Assembly (NCBI GenBank): GCA_017427265.1
Contig: JAFRTG010000030.1
Span: 52,458-116,457 of the forward strand
Length of the DNA: 64,000 bases
DNA from: Oscillospiraceae bacterium
GTDB taxonomy: Bacteria; Bacillota; Clostridia; Oscillospirales; Ruminococcaceae
Direction: 5' to 3'
Shown here: piece by piece, positions 25,427 to 34,446 of the stretch
Numbering within the stretch: position 1 is the first letter of the stretch
How the letters are laid out: each line of letters opens with the position of its first letter
Notes under the pieces: generated by a model
What the model was told of the DNA's origin: nothing
Seen by the model: only the letters and a program-made list of their open reading frames with translations
Database searches by the model: none
Made by a program: the position numbers and the translations under genes

Positions 25427-26125
25427 ATGGCAAGCGTTCTCTCGGACGAAGAACGGGAAAGCCGTTATTTCAAGCTGCGCAATCGAAAGAAAAAGTACGA
25501 TCGCTACTACGACAAGCTGATGATTTTTGCCATAATCTCTCTGCTGGTTGATATCGCCGCAGAATTTGATTCCGGCATTCTCTACGGTATTACGATCGGC
25601 GGCGGAATCCTGACGGTGCTGCGAACTGCCGCCGGACTGGCCGGCGCTGTGATGGGCGTTGCTGCTGTTTATCAGAAGCGGCCGCGGTTCACGCTGCTGA
25701 CGATCCTTGTCAATGCTGTGGGACTGGCACTGTTCCTCAAAGATAATCAGATTGGTATTCTGAATGCAGTCGTTTCCGCTTTAAGAGTCGTCCGGATTCT
25801 GCTCCTTGCATTTATGGTGCGGCTGGACGTGAAATGGAACGAACTGTCGCAGGAAGAAGGCTTCCCGCATTTCTGCATCACATATAAAGAGCTTTCGGAC
25901 CGTTCCAAACGCCTCGACCGTCATGCGCGCATCCGTGCCGTGGAAGCCGGAACGCGGCATGTCCGGACGGAAGGCGATGACAGCATGGGTGATTTGCTCG
26001 ACGAAACACAGGATACCCCCGTCAGCATTTCCGTTCCGCTGAGTTACCATGAACGCAGCCGGGATTCGCAGGGACATGAAAATGTCCCGAACCAGACTGT
26101 CGGAGAAATGGATGAACTAATGTAA
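25427..26125 (+). CDS. Membrane protein of unknown function, first of three related genes
   Basis: The 232-residue product has a charged N-terminus (RNRKKKYDRYYDK) and four predicted membrane helices (about 30-45, 52-78, 85-103 and 112-130). A cytoplasmic tail with no recognised domain follows. Directly after the helices stands EEGFPHF, matching MEGYPEF and EPGYPLF at the same place in the next two proteins. This suggests three diverged copies of one family with different tails. AAAAGGGG precedes the ATG. The tail is hydrophilic and probably disordered towards its end. Confidence 0.65.
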   Translation: MASVLSDEERESRYFKLRNRKKKYDRYYDKLMIFAIISLLVDIAAEFDSGILYGITIGGGILTVLRTAAGLAGAVMGVAAVYQKRPRFTLLTILVNAVGLALFLKDNQIGILNAVVSALRVVRILLLAFMVRLDVKWNELSQEEGFPHFCITYKELSDRSKRLDRHARIRAVEAGTRHVRTEGDDSMGDLLDETQDTPVSISVPLSYHERSRDSQGHENVPNQTVGEMDELM

Positions 26126-26202
26126 TCTGCCGGTTTGCCGCGCAGAGCGGGTCTGCGGACAGCCGGAAACAATTTTCATAAACTGAAAGGGTGGCGATTA
26201 CT

Positions 26203-27312
26203 ATGGCAAGCAACAAGCCGACAAATCCGTTTGAAGACGAAAAACCGCAGATTGTGCACCTGGAGAAAGACCAGTCTCACTATGAGTACTGCCGGATGCA
26301 GATGCACGACATTGAGCATGTGCACCGCCGCACATTCTTCTGCAACCTCGGTCTCTGTGTTCTGGTATGTATGCTTTCGATTTTCCGCGTCTATATCGGC
26401 GGCTTTGATCTGATGAGCAGCGGATTCAACGGCGAATCGGGGCCGTCCACGATTCTCGTGTTCGGAATCTTCCAGATTCTGATTGCAATTCTGATTATTA
26501 TCCTCGGCTATCTGGCATGGGCAAACTTCCGCCGTCTGAATTATTTTCTGCTGATGTGGTACGTGCTGGTTCTGATTATCGGCATCGGCAGACTGGATTA
26601 TATCACGGCGCTGTTCGGCGTTGTCGGTGCTGCCTTCTATTTCCTGTCGGTCCGTGAGGTCGGCCGGGAAAATGTACTCTCCGAGATGGAGGGATATCCG
26701 GAATTCCACGAAAAGTTTGATATTTCAAAAACCGATTTTGTCGTGGAAACACTGCTGGCTCATACCGGCGACAAGAAAAAGAAATCCTCTCTGTTCACGA
26801 CGGATTATTCCCTGCGGAGACTGAAAAAGAAGAAGGACGGCGATCCGGATGCAGAAAAGGAACCGGAAACCGATGCTGCACAGTCGCTCGCTGAGGATCT
26901 GAAAAAGCATATTGCGGAGGCACGCTCCAAAAAAGAACCGGCTGATACCGTCAGCACCGAACAGCAATCCGCTGCTGACGAAAGCGTATCTGATACCATG
27001 GAAGAGCTGACAGAGGAACCTGCTGCCGCAGAGCCGGAGTTTGCAGATGCTCTGCCGGAGGAACCCGCAGAAAAAGCATCCGCACAGGATGACGCGGAGG
27101 CCGCTGCGAAAAGCAGTGCAGAGACAATCCTTGCAGAAGCGGAAGCGAAGGCCAAAGCAATCCTTGCGGAGGCTGTCGCCAAGGCAGAGGCTGTCAAGGC
27201 AGGCAGCGCGGAGCAGTCCGCGCCGGCAAAGGAAGCCGCCGGGCAGACGTCCGCAGCGAATCGCAACCGGCAGAACAGCAATCAACGGAACAGAAATCGG
27301 AAACGGAAATAA
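26203..27312 (+). CDS. Membrane protein with long coiled/disordered tail, second of three related genes
   Basis: The 369-residue product has four membrane helices (about 43-62, 83-105, 110-125 and 130-148), followed by SEMEGYPEFHEKFDIS. A tail of about 200 residues contains a Lys-rich stretch, an Ala/Glu-rich region with a likely helix (ETILAEAEAKAKAILAEAVA) and an Asn/Arg-rich basic end. Start: AGGGTGG supports the ATG at 26203; a GTG at 26191 abuts that site and is less likely. The tail could be a scaffold or nucleic-acid contacting segment, but this is inference. Confidence 0.65.
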   Translation: MASNKPTNPFEDEKPQIVHLEKDQSHYEYCRMQMHDIEHVHRRTFFCNLGLCVLVCMLSIFRVYIGGFDLMSSGFNGESGPSTILVFGIFQILIAILIIILGYLAWANFRRLNYFLLMWYVLVLIIGIGRLDYITALFGVVGAAFYFLSVREVGRENVLSEMEGYPEFHEKFDISKTDFVVETLLAHTGDKKKKSSLFTTDYSLRRLKKKKDGDPDAEKEPETDAAQSLAEDLKKHIAEARSKKEPADTVSTEQQSAADESVSDTMEELTEEPAAAEPEFADALPEEPAEKASAQDDAEAAAKSSAETILAEAEAKAKAILAEAVAKAEAVKAGSAEQSAPAKEAAGQTSAANRNRQNSNQRNRNRKRK

Positions 27313-27339
27313 TACCGGATAAAAAAAAGGAGTACAGCT

Positions 27340-28347
27340 ATGGCAATGTCACCGGAAATGCAGGCGCGGTTTGAATCCAACCGCCTGAAAAAACTGGAGC
27401 TGGAACGGCGTATGAAGCTCTTCTTCTGGCTGATGATCGGGCTTGCTGCGGTTATGTTCTGCACCTCGATGATGGCAGGTGCATTGTCAACCCGCAGACC
27501 TTCCCAGTCCGGTCCAGAGACATTCTACAATGCAATCAGCGCAGGCTTTATGCAGGTGCTGCTTGCGATCATCACAATCGTCACTGCATTTTTCACCGCA
27601 ATGAAGCACCGTGTTCCCGGAATTGTCTATATCGGACTGTGCGCGCTTGGAATCATTCTGATTCTGACAAGCCTGAACGGTACCTTTGCTGCTGCAAATG
27701 TACTGCTGCTGATTGTCGGCGCAGGCATGAGCTTCTGGGGACAGATGCTCTGCGCGCAGGATTATGAACTGCAGCAGGAGCCGGGCTATCCGCTGTTTTC
27801 TGTTGAAGCCTTTACGCCCGCAAAGTATGAAGCGCCGCTGAATGTCATTGCTGCCAAGGCAAGAGCATCCTCTGCAATGGAAACCGTCGGCGGACAGCGG
27901 CCCGCTCCGGTACAGATTCCGGAGCCGCAGCCGGCACAGATTCCGGCGTTTCAGCAGCCTGCTCCTGTTCCGCAGCAGGAATCTGCATTCTTTCACAATC
28001 TCCCGGCGGGCAATGAGATCCGTATGCCGAATGAGGTGCGGCTCTCCGGCGGAGAGGCGGGCGCACTCGGTTTTTCCGATCTGACCGACGGCCGTCAGGC
28101 GGCACCGGCCATTCCGCAGCCGCAGCTTTCGGAAAATATTACGCTGACACAGCTTTCGGACAGCGCACAGCCTGCTGGCGCAGAGGCGCTTCCGCAGGTG
28201 CGGGCGGAGGATCTGCTCATGGACATGACCGCAGTTCCTTCCCATGCTGCGCCGAAGGGCGATGTCTCTATGCTCCCTGACCCTGCGGAGGTTCGTGCAC
28301 GCATGGCCGCCATGAAGCGCGCCCGCGAGGAGCATCCGCGCATCTGA
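27340..28347 (+). CDS. Membrane protein with Pro/Gln-rich tail, third of three related genes
   Basis: The 335-residue product has four membrane helices (about 26-47, 63-83, 90-107 and 112-133), then QQEPGYPLFSVEAFTPAKYE. A Pro/Gln/Ala-rich tail (about 175-230) is followed by a weakly structured remainder ending in a basic helix (EVRARMAAMKRAREEH). The short motif shared with the two upstream products and the identical topology argue for tandem duplication. No catalytic motif is visible. An AAAGGAG site precedes the ATG. Confidence 0.65.
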   Translation: MAMSPEMQARFESNRLKKLELERRMKLFFWLMIGLAAVMFCTSMMAGALSTRRPSQSGPETFYNAISAGFMQVLLAIITIVTAFFTAMKHRVPGIVYIGLCALGIILILTSLNGTFAAANVLLLIVGAGMSFWGQMLCAQDYELQQEPGYPLFSVEAFTPAKYEAPLNVIAAKARASSAMETVGGQRPAPVQIPEPQPAQIPAFQQPAPVPQQESAFFHNLPAGNEIRMPNEVRLSGGEAGALGFSDLTDGRQAAPAIPQPQLSENITLTQLSDSAQPAGAEALPQVRAEDLLMDMTAVPSHAAPKGDVSMLPDPAEVRARMAAMKRAREEHPRI

Positions 28348-28375
28348 CTGCAGCCTTCGGGCTTTGAGGTACGAC

Positions 28376-28864
28376 ATGGAACGCAAAGAATTACTTCGTA
28401 ATTTCGGCATCGCACTGCTTGGCTGGCTGCTGGGCAGTGCAGGCGCTTTTCTTGCATTCTGGCTTCAGTTTTCCCATGCCGAAAAGCTGGACACAGGTGA
28501 AAGCGGCCTCTTTCTTTCAAGCTGGTACTGGCAGGTTCATCCTGTATGCTACGGACTCGGCGGACTGCTGAGTCTCGCCGTTCTGACAGCGGTATGGCGG
28601 CTGCTCCTGCGGCGCACGCTGTTCAGGCTGCTCCCGCTGAAAAAGGGCTGGCTTGTGCTCTGGAGCATTCTGGCGCTGCTCGCGCTGTTTGTGCAGTTCG
28701 TGCTGTTCCTGTTCAGCATCATGATAACGATCGGTCTGTTTGATAAACCGTATCCGAAATGGACGATCGGCTTTATTTTTGTATATCTGGGTTATGCGCT
28801 GATTCTGATTGGTACGGATACCTTCCGGCATACCCGGCGCAAAAAAACTGAGGCGGTGATCTGA
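28376..28864 (+). CDS. Four-helix membrane protein of unknown function
   Basis: The 162-residue product has four hydrophobic segments (about 10-28, 46-70, 84-108 and 120-140) and a basic C-terminus. It lacks the E-x-G-[FY]-P motif of the three preceding membrane proteins. GAGG lies 7 bp before the ATG at 28376, and an upstream TTG reading is less likely. Its stop overlaps the comM start by one base, so the two are translationally linked. Confidence 0.6.
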   Translation: MERKELLRNFGIALLGWLLGSAGAFLAFWLQFSHAEKLDTGESGLFLSSWYWQVHPVCYGLGGLLSLAVLTAVWRLLLRRTLFRLLPLKKGWLVLWSILALLALFVQFVLFLFSIMITIGLFDKPYPKWTIGFIFVYLGYALILIGTDTFRHTRRKKTEAVI

Positions 28865-30402
28865 TGTTTGCCAAAGTGAATAGCCTCGGCCTGTTCGGGC
28901 TCAATGCGTTTCCCGTTGATGTGGAAATCTCCCTGAGCAAGGGTCTGCCGCGCTTCGAGATTGTCGGACTGGCGGACACCGCCGTGCAGGAGAGCCGCGA
29001 ACGCATCAAATCGGCGCTGCATACCTGCGGCATTGTTTTTCCGACATCCAACTGCATCGTGAATCTTGCACCGGCGGATAAGCGCAAAAACGGCAGTATG
29101 CATGACCTTGCAATCTTCATGGCGATTCTTGCGGCACTCGGCAGAGTGCAGGTGCCGGAGGATGCCGCGATCATCGGCGAGGTCTCACTGAACGGCGATA
29201 TCCGGCCGGTGAACGGCGTTCTGCCGATGACGCTGACCGCAAAGCAGCGCGGCATCACATCTATATTTGTTCCGGCGGGGAATGCGAAGGAAGCCGCTGT
29301 TGTGGAGGGAATGCAGGTTTACGGCATCTCCAATGCAAAGGAACTGCTCGCGCATCTGGAGGGCGATGAACCGCTCACGCCGATGCCGCACATCGGCCTT
29401 GAGGACGCAGGCAGCCCGATGATACCGGATTTTGCCGATGTACACGGTCAGACTGCTGCCAAGCACGCGCTGGAGCTTGCTGCGGCAGGCGGTCACAACG
29501 CCTTGCTGATCGGCCCGCCCGGCAGCGGAAAAAGTATGCTTGCCAAGCGGATGCCGGGGATTCTGCCTGCGCTGACCTTTGCGGAATCCATTGAAACCAC
29601 GATGATCCATTCCGTTGCGGGTCTGCTGGATGCAGAGCACCCGCTCGTGACGGTGCGGCCGTTCCGGTCGCCGCACCATACGATTTCTTCCGCGGGACTC
29701 GCGGGCGGCGGCACGATTCCGCACCCCGGCGAGATTTCGCTTGCACACAACGGTCTGCTCTTTCTCGACGAGCTCGCCGAATTCGACCGCAGAACACTCG
29801 AAATCCTGCGGCAGCCGCTTGAGGACAGAGAGGTGACGATCTCCCGCGCAGCGGGTACGATCCGCTATCCCTGTTCGATTATGCTGATTGCGGCGATGAA
29901 CCCCTGCCCGTGCGGCTATCTCGGACATCCGACCAGACCGTGCACCTGCGGACAGCGTGCCGCAGCACAGTATCTCAACCGTATCTCCGGGCCGCTGCTC
30001 GACCGCTTTGACCTGCATATCGAGGCGGCGCCCGTTACCTTTGACGATCTTTCCTCGCAGAAGCCGGAGGAATCGAGCGCGGAAATCCGCAAGCGTGTGG
30101 TTGCTGCAAGAGAGATTCAGAACGCCCGGTTTGCGGGCACCGGCATCACATGCAATGCACGCATCACGCCGGATAAGCTCGCAAAATTCTGTCCGATGAC
30201 GGACAAGGCAAAGGCACGCCTGAAGGCGGTCTTTGAGAAGATGGGGCTTTCCGCAAGAGCCTATGACCGGCTGCTGAAGGTTGCGCGCACCTCTGCCGAT
30301 ATGCAGCAGAGCGAGGTCATTGACGCGCAGCATATTGCGGAGGCGGTGCAGTACCGCACACTTGACCGCAAATACTGGCAGACCGGCAGCGGCAGCCGCT
30401 GA
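28864..30402 (+). CDS. comM: YifB/ComM family Mg chelatase-like AAA+ ATPase
   Basis: The 512-residue protein has an N-terminal Lon-protease-like domain (about 1-170: GLPRFEIVGLADTAVQESRERI), then an AAA+ module with GPPGSGKS (Walker A, about 218-225), LLFLDELAEF (Walker B) and ASRAAGT-like sensor segments. A zinc-like Cys cluster (CPCGYLGHPTRPCTC) and a C-terminal Mg-chelatase-like domain follow. ComM is a hexameric branch-migration helicase that helps integrate transforming DNA; YifB homologues are widespread. It closes the run of genes from 25427. Confidence 0.93.
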   Translation: MFAKVNSLGLFGLNAFPVDVEISLSKGLPRFEIVGLADTAVQESRERIKSALHTCGIVFPTSNCIVNLAPADKRKNGSMHDLAIFMAILAALGRVQVPEDAAIIGEVSLNGDIRPVNGVLPMTLTAKQRGITSIFVPAGNAKEAAVVEGMQVYGISNAKELLAHLEGDEPLTPMPHIGLEDAGSPMIPDFADVHGQTAAKHALELAAAGGHNALLIGPPGSGKSMLAKRMPGILPALTFAESIETTMIHSVAGLLDAEHPLVTVRPFRSPHHTISSAGLAGGGTIPHPGEISLAHNGLLFLDELAEFDRRTLEILRQPLEDREVTISRAAGTIRYPCSIMLIAAMNPCPCGYLGHPTRPCTCGQRAAAQYLNRISGPLLDRFDLHIEAAPVTFDDLSSQKPEESSAEIRKRVVAAREIQNARFAGTGITCNARITPDKLAKFCPMTDKAKARLKAVFEKMGLSARAYDRLLKVARTSADMQQSEVIDAQHIAEAVQYRTLDRKYWQTGSGSR

Positions 30403-30428
30403 CCGCAAGGAGCAGAAAGGAGCGCCTT

Positions 30429-30908
30429 ATGGAAAACCTTGAAAACATGGAGAAAATCAAGGCGATTCAATCGGAATTGGGATATTACTTAGTGAGTATG
30501 ATGCCTGTCCCGTGGTCAAAAATCTGTTTTTACGCAAAAGCTGCACGCGGTTTTTCGTCAATATATTGGGGCGTCATTGAAAAAGAAACCGGTGTGATCT
30601 GTGCAATGGATTTCTTTTGGAATCGCTATGATTCCTATCCCGTGAAAGAATGGAATGCGATAAAAAAGCTGAATAAACTTGTATCTGATCTTTACAATGC
30701 GTATCTTGAACGGTTCGGCGAAGATAAAATCTGGCGTTTGATGTTCTATACGATAGAATCTGACGGAAAGGTTCATATTGATTTCAAGTACGAGGATCTT
30801 CCGGGAACTTCGATTGAACAGCAAGAAGAAGTGTTCAGAAGATTTTTCGGTTCGGAATATCAATACTACTGGACAAAATATCCTTCGACCGAAAAAGGAC
30901 AAGGATAA
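30429..30908 (+). CDS. YezG-type (DUF600) immunity protein, orphan
   Basis: The 159-residue protein resembles the YezG/DUF600 family, antitoxins of LXG-type nuclease toxins in Bacillus. Matching traits are an N-terminal helix, the segment MMPVPWSKICFYAKA, a strand-rich middle with YWG and the ending GSEYQYYWTKYP. No toxin gene lies nearby. The gene is clearly richer in A+T than its neighbours and uses codons such as TTA and AAA freely, which points to recent acquisition. GGAG lies upstream of the ATG. It may protect against toxins of neighbouring cells. Confidence 0.6.
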   Translation: MENLENMEKIKAIQSELGYYLVSMMPVPWSKICFYAKAARGFSSIYWGVIEKETGVICAMDFFWNRYDSYPVKEWNAIKKLNKLVSDLYNAYLERFGEDKIWRLMFYTIESDGKVHIDFKYEDLPGTSIEQQEEVFRRFFGSEYQYYWTKYPSTEKGQG

Positions 30909-30958
30909 AGCAGCAGGGCATGCATAACCCCCGCAATCCTTTGACCCGAAACGGGATG

Positions 30959-30981
30959 CCAAAGGGACAGTGTTCCTTTGG
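30959..30981. repeat. Short perfect hairpin downstream of the YezG-type gene
   Basis: CCAAAGG (30959-30965) pairs with CCTTTGG (30975-30981), followed by GGGCT-GAAA-GCCC. Part of this intergenic segment resembles those near 49290-49365 and 51370-51395. Confidence 0.45.
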
Positions 30982-31053
30982 TCAGGTTTGGGCTGAAAGC
31001 CCATTATAAATCCATCGGAGATACATTATAAAAAAGAAACAGGAGAAACAAAA

Positions 31054-32214
31054 TTGAAGCGAAACATCTCAACCGAGCCTGCACGCAGCGGCTTTTTCAC
31101 GCGGATTGACCGGCTGCTGCTGCTGCTCGTTACGCTCTGTGCAGGCACGAGCGTTGTGCTGCTCCGGGTACTCTGGGTGCAGCAGATTACAAACGAGGTC
31201 GATTCCAACGACTGGCTGGTGCAGCTGATTTCCCTCGGACTGGGGCTGGCCGGCTGCCTGGTCGTTTCCGCGATCGACTATCACAAGCTGGCAAAATTCT
31301 GGTTTTTATATGCGCCGGTTGCGCTGGGACTTGTCGCGCTGACCTTCACGAGTCTCGGCTACGGACGAGAGGGCGCCGACGACCGCAACTGGATTGACCT
31401 CGGATTCATTCAGATTCAGCCTTCGGAAATTCTGAAGCTGGTCTTTCTGCTGACCTTTGCCTATCACATCTCCAAGGTGACAGACAAGCTGAATCAGCCG
31501 TTCCAGCTCTTTCTGCTGTTGATTCACGCGGCGATTCCGATGGGCATTGTGGCGGTGCAGGGCGACTACGGTACGGCGATTATCTTCGCCTCGATGACCG
31601 TGTTCATGCTGTTTGCCGCGGGGCTTTCCTTCTGGTATCTGCTGGGCGGCACGGCGCTGATGCCGCTGGTGATCTGGTTCGTCTGGACGTATGTATTCGG
31701 CGATGTGCACCGCGGACGCATCAAGGTGCTGCTGCATCCCGGTACGGATCCGCAGGGCCTTGAATATCAGCAGAACCTCGGTCTCAAGGCGATCCGGTCC
31801 GGCAAGCTGTTCGGGCTCGGCCTGAACGGCGGCGACTATGTCAGCGTACCGGAAATGCACAATGACTTCATCTTTTCGTTTATCGGCGAGGCTTTCGGCT
31901 TTGTCGGTGCAATCGTTGTGATTGTGATTCTGGCTGCAATCTGCCTGCGGATCTTCCGCGACAGCCGCGCCGCCAAGGATGCAATGGGCAGATCCATCTG
32001 CATGGGCGTGTTTGCGATCATGTTCACGCACGACCTGATGAATCTCGGCATGGTGCTCAAGGTCATGCCGGTCATCGGTATTCCGCTGCCGTTCTTCAGC
32101 GCCGGCGGTACCGCCATGCTCTCGATGTATCTCTGCATCGGTCTGGTCATCAGTGCCTATACGCACAACCAGAAAAAATACCGTGTTTTCTATGACGCAG
32201 AAGCCGGAAAATAA
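31054..32214 (+). CDS. RodA/FtsW-type SEDS peptidoglycan glycosyltransferase
   Basis: The 386-residue integral membrane protein has about ten helices. SEDS hallmarks are present: RNWIDLGFIQIQPSEILKL, GDYGTAIIF, HNDFIFSFIGEAFGFVG and the C-terminal GIPLPFFSAGGTAMLS. SEDS proteins polymerise lipid II together with a class B penicillin-binding protein for elongation (RodA), division (FtsW) or spore cortex (SpoVE). Which role applies cannot be settled, since no PBP gene is adjacent. The start is a TTG with AGGAG 8 bp upstream; no ATG is available at the expected place. Confidence 0.88.
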   Translation: MKRNISTEPARSGFFTRIDRLLLLLVTLCAGTSVVLLRVLWVQQITNEVDSNDWLVQLISLGLGLAGCLVVSAIDYHKLAKFWFLYAPVALGLVALTFTSLGYGREGADDRNWIDLGFIQIQPSEILKLVFLLTFAYHISKVTDKLNQPFQLFLLLIHAAIPMGIVAVQGDYGTAIIFASMTVFMLFAAGLSFWYLLGGTALMPLVIWFVWTYVFGDVHRGRIKVLLHPGTDPQGLEYQQNLGLKAIRSGKLFGLGLNGGDYVSVPEMHNDFIFSFIGEAFGFVGAIVVIVILAAICLRIFRDSRAAKDAMGRSICMGVFAIMFTHDLMNLGMVLKVMPVIGIPLPFFSAGGTAMLSMYLCIGLVISAYTHNQKKYRVFYDAEAGK

Positions 32215-32267
32215 TCCGGCACCGTGTCTGAAAAATATTATTTCTACCCAAAAGGAGTTCACTGATT

Positions 32268-32558
32268 ATGGAATTTGAAAAGAATCTTTTTCCGATTACC
32301 ATGGAAAAACACATTATCTTCTGTGCCGTTGCAGCATTGTTCTTTGTGCTGCAGTTCATCCGCACCAAGCGGATTTATCAGCTTGTCCTTGCCATTGCGA
32401 TTCCGGCATCTCTGCTGATTTACATTCAGCCGGAGAACAAGACCCTCTTTTACGGTGTCGGCATCGGTGAGGCTGTGCTGCTGCTGTTTGCTTTTATCAT
32501 CAGCATTGTGCAGAACCGGAAGGATAAAAAGCGCGAAGCCGCTCTTGCGGAGGTCTGA
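32268..32558 (+). CDS. Small three-helix membrane protein
   Basis: The 96-residue product has three hydrophobic segments (about 15-32, 37-51 and 62-80) and a basic C-terminus (QNRKDKKREAA). AAAGGAG lies before the ATG. It is 53 bp after the SEDS gene and 2 bp before the dehydrogenase gene, so it is in the same operon. No function was recognised. Confidence 0.65.
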   Translation: MEFEKNLFPITMEKHIIFCAVAALFFVLQFIRTKRIYQLVLAIAIPASLLIYIQPENKTLFYGVGIGEAVLLLFAFIISIVQNRKDKKREAALAEV

Positions 32559-32560
32559 AT

Positions 32561-33535
32561 ATGAGGGCAGAGAGAATCGTGATTCTCGACTGGGATACGA
32601 TGGCCTACCGGCGTGACGAGCTCAATGCCCGCCGCTTCGGTTCGCTTGCTGCCCATGTCGATATTTATCCGCAGACAAAGCCGGAGGAAACTGTCGAGCA
32701 CATCGGCGATGCGGATATTGTCATCTGCAACAAGGTGCGCATCACAAGAGAGGTGCTGGAGGCCTGCCCGAATATCAAGTATATCGGGGTTCTTGCAACC
32801 GGCTTCAACAATGTGGATACGGAAGCTGCCGCCGAACGGAATATTCCGGTCTGCAATGCGGGAAGCTACTCCACCGACGCTGTGACGCAGCTTGTGTTTG
32901 CGTATATATTCGATTATTATCAGAAGGTCGCGCTCTATTCGATGGAGGTGCGGCTCGGCGGCTGGGAAAAGGCGCCGGTTTTCTCCTATTTTCCCTATCC
33001 GACTGCTGAACTGCGCGGCAAGACACTCGGCATCATCGGCTACGGCAATATCGGCAAGCGCGTCGCTAAAATTGCGGATGCCTTCGGCATGTCCGTGCTG
33101 ATTGCAACCAGAACCGTACCGGAGAGCTGTCCGTTCCCGGTCGTCACGGCAGAGGAAGTTTTCCGCCGTGCTGATATTCTGACGCTGCACTGCCCGCTCA
33201 CCGATGTGACGGCGGGACTCATCAACCGCAAATCGCTCAGTCTGATGAAGGAAACGGCCGTTCTCATCAACACCTCCCGCGGCGGTACCGTCGTGGAGCA
33301 GGATCTTGCAGACGCGCTGAATCACGATATGCTGGCAGCAGCCTATCTCGATGTGCTCGAAACCGAGCCGATGTCACCGGACACCCCGCTCAAGGGTGCA
33401 AAGAACTGCACCATCACGCCGCATATCGGCTGGACACCGCTGGAAGCGCGGCGCCGTCTGCTGGATATCACCGAGGATAATCTCCGCGGATGGCTCAACG
33501 GCAATCCGCAGCATGTGGTGAACGGCGTGCAGTAA
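32561..33535 (+). CDS. D-2-hydroxyacid dehydrogenase
   Basis: The 324-residue NAD-dependent enzyme has the glycine motif LGIIGYGNIGKRVA (about 153-166). The catalytic Arg lies in NTSRGGTVVEQ, the Glu in LDVLETEPM and the His in TPHIGW, the standard triad of the family. It could reduce glycerate, glyoxylate or a 2-ketoacid; the substrate cannot be told from the sequence. The unusually close spacing to the small membrane protein gene suggests translational coupling. Confidence 0.9.
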   Translation: MRAERIVILDWDTMAYRRDELNARRFGSLAAHVDIYPQTKPEETVEHIGDADIVICNKVRITREVLEACPNIKYIGVLATGFNNVDTEAAAERNIPVCNAGSYSTDAVTQLVFAYIFDYYQKVALYSMEVRLGGWEKAPVFSYFPYPTAELRGKTLGIIGYGNIGKRVAKIADAFGMSVLIATRTVPESCPFPVVTAEEVFRRADILTLHCPLTDVTAGLINRKSLSLMKETAVLINTSRGGTVVEQDLADALNHDMLAAAYLDVLETEPMSPDTPLKGAKNCTITPHIGWTPLEARRRLLDITEDNLRGWLNGNPQHVVNGVQ

Positions 33536-33581
33536 ACTGATCTCGCCGGAGATTCCTCTGAAACCGAAAGGAAGTTTTTAC

Positions 33582-34394
33582 TTGGAAACACATAATTCTC
33601 TGCGCCCGCTCTCGGAGAGCAAGCGCATTGTTGTCAAGGTCGGCACCTCGACGCTGACGCACCGCACCGGCAGAATGAATCTGCGGCGCTTTCACAATCT
33701 TGTCCGCGTCCTTGCAGATCTCTCGAATGCGGGCAAGCAGCTGATTCTTGTCTCGTCCGGTGCTGTCGGACTCGGTGTCGGTCAGCTCGGTCTGCGGGAA
33801 CGCCCGACCGATACGCCGACCAAGCAGGCCTGTGCCGCTGTCGGTCAGTGTGAGCTGATGTATCTCTATGACCGGCAGTTCGGCAATTACAGCGTCAATG
33901 TCGCGCAGGTGCTGCTGACCAAGGCGATTCTCAATTCCAACGGCGGTGTCAATGCCGGCAACTGCATGGAGCGTCTGCTGGAGCTCGGCGTCATTCCGAT
34001 TGTCAACGAGAATGACACGGTTGCCATTGATGAGCTCGAACTCGAAATCGGCGAAAACGATTCGCTCGCTGCGATTGTTGCAGGTCTGGTGCACGCAGAT
34101 ACGCTGGTGCTGATGAGCGATATCGACGGGCTTTATTCTGCCGATCCGCATAAGGACGAAAATGCAGAGCTCATTCCGGTCGTTACCGAGATCACGCCGG
34201 AGATTGAAGCCGTTGCAGGCGGTGCCGGAACACCGAATGCCCGCGGCGGCATGACAACCAAAATTTCTGCTGCAAAGATCGCAACAGAAGCGGGGATTGA
34301 CATGGTCATCATGAACGGCGAAAAGCCGGAGCGGCTTTACGATCTGCTGCTCAATGATGAGGCGGTCGGCACCCGGTTCACTGCCGCACAGTAA
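33582..34394 (+). CDS. proB: Glutamate 5-kinase
   Basis: The 270-residue enzyme phosphorylates L-glutamate in the first step of proline synthesis. The amino acid kinase fold is evident: VVKVGTSTLT (about 12-21), SSGAVGLGVGQLGL, PIVNENDTVAIDEL and MSDIDGLYSADP. It ends after the kinase domain and lacks the C-terminal PUA domain of the longer (about 365-residue) form, as in streptococcal enzymes. The start is TTG with AAAGGAAG upstream. proA follows after 52 bp; no proC is in the window. Confidence 0.95.
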   Translation: METHNSLRPLSESKRIVVKVGTSTLTHRTGRMNLRRFHNLVRVLADLSNAGKQLILVSSGAVGLGVGQLGLRERPTDTPTKQACAAVGQCELMYLYDRQFGNYSVNVAQVLLTKAILNSNGGVNAGNCMERLLELGVIPIVNENDTVAIDELELEIGENDSLAAIVAGLVHADTLVLMSDIDGLYSADPHKDENAELIPVVTEITPEIEAVAGGAGTPNARGGMTTKISAAKIATEAGIDMVIMNGEKPERLYDLLLNDEAVGTRFTAAQ

Positions 34395-34446
34395 GCAGAC
34401 TGCATCAAAGCATCTGCAAAGAATATGAAACGGAGGTAACATTGCT

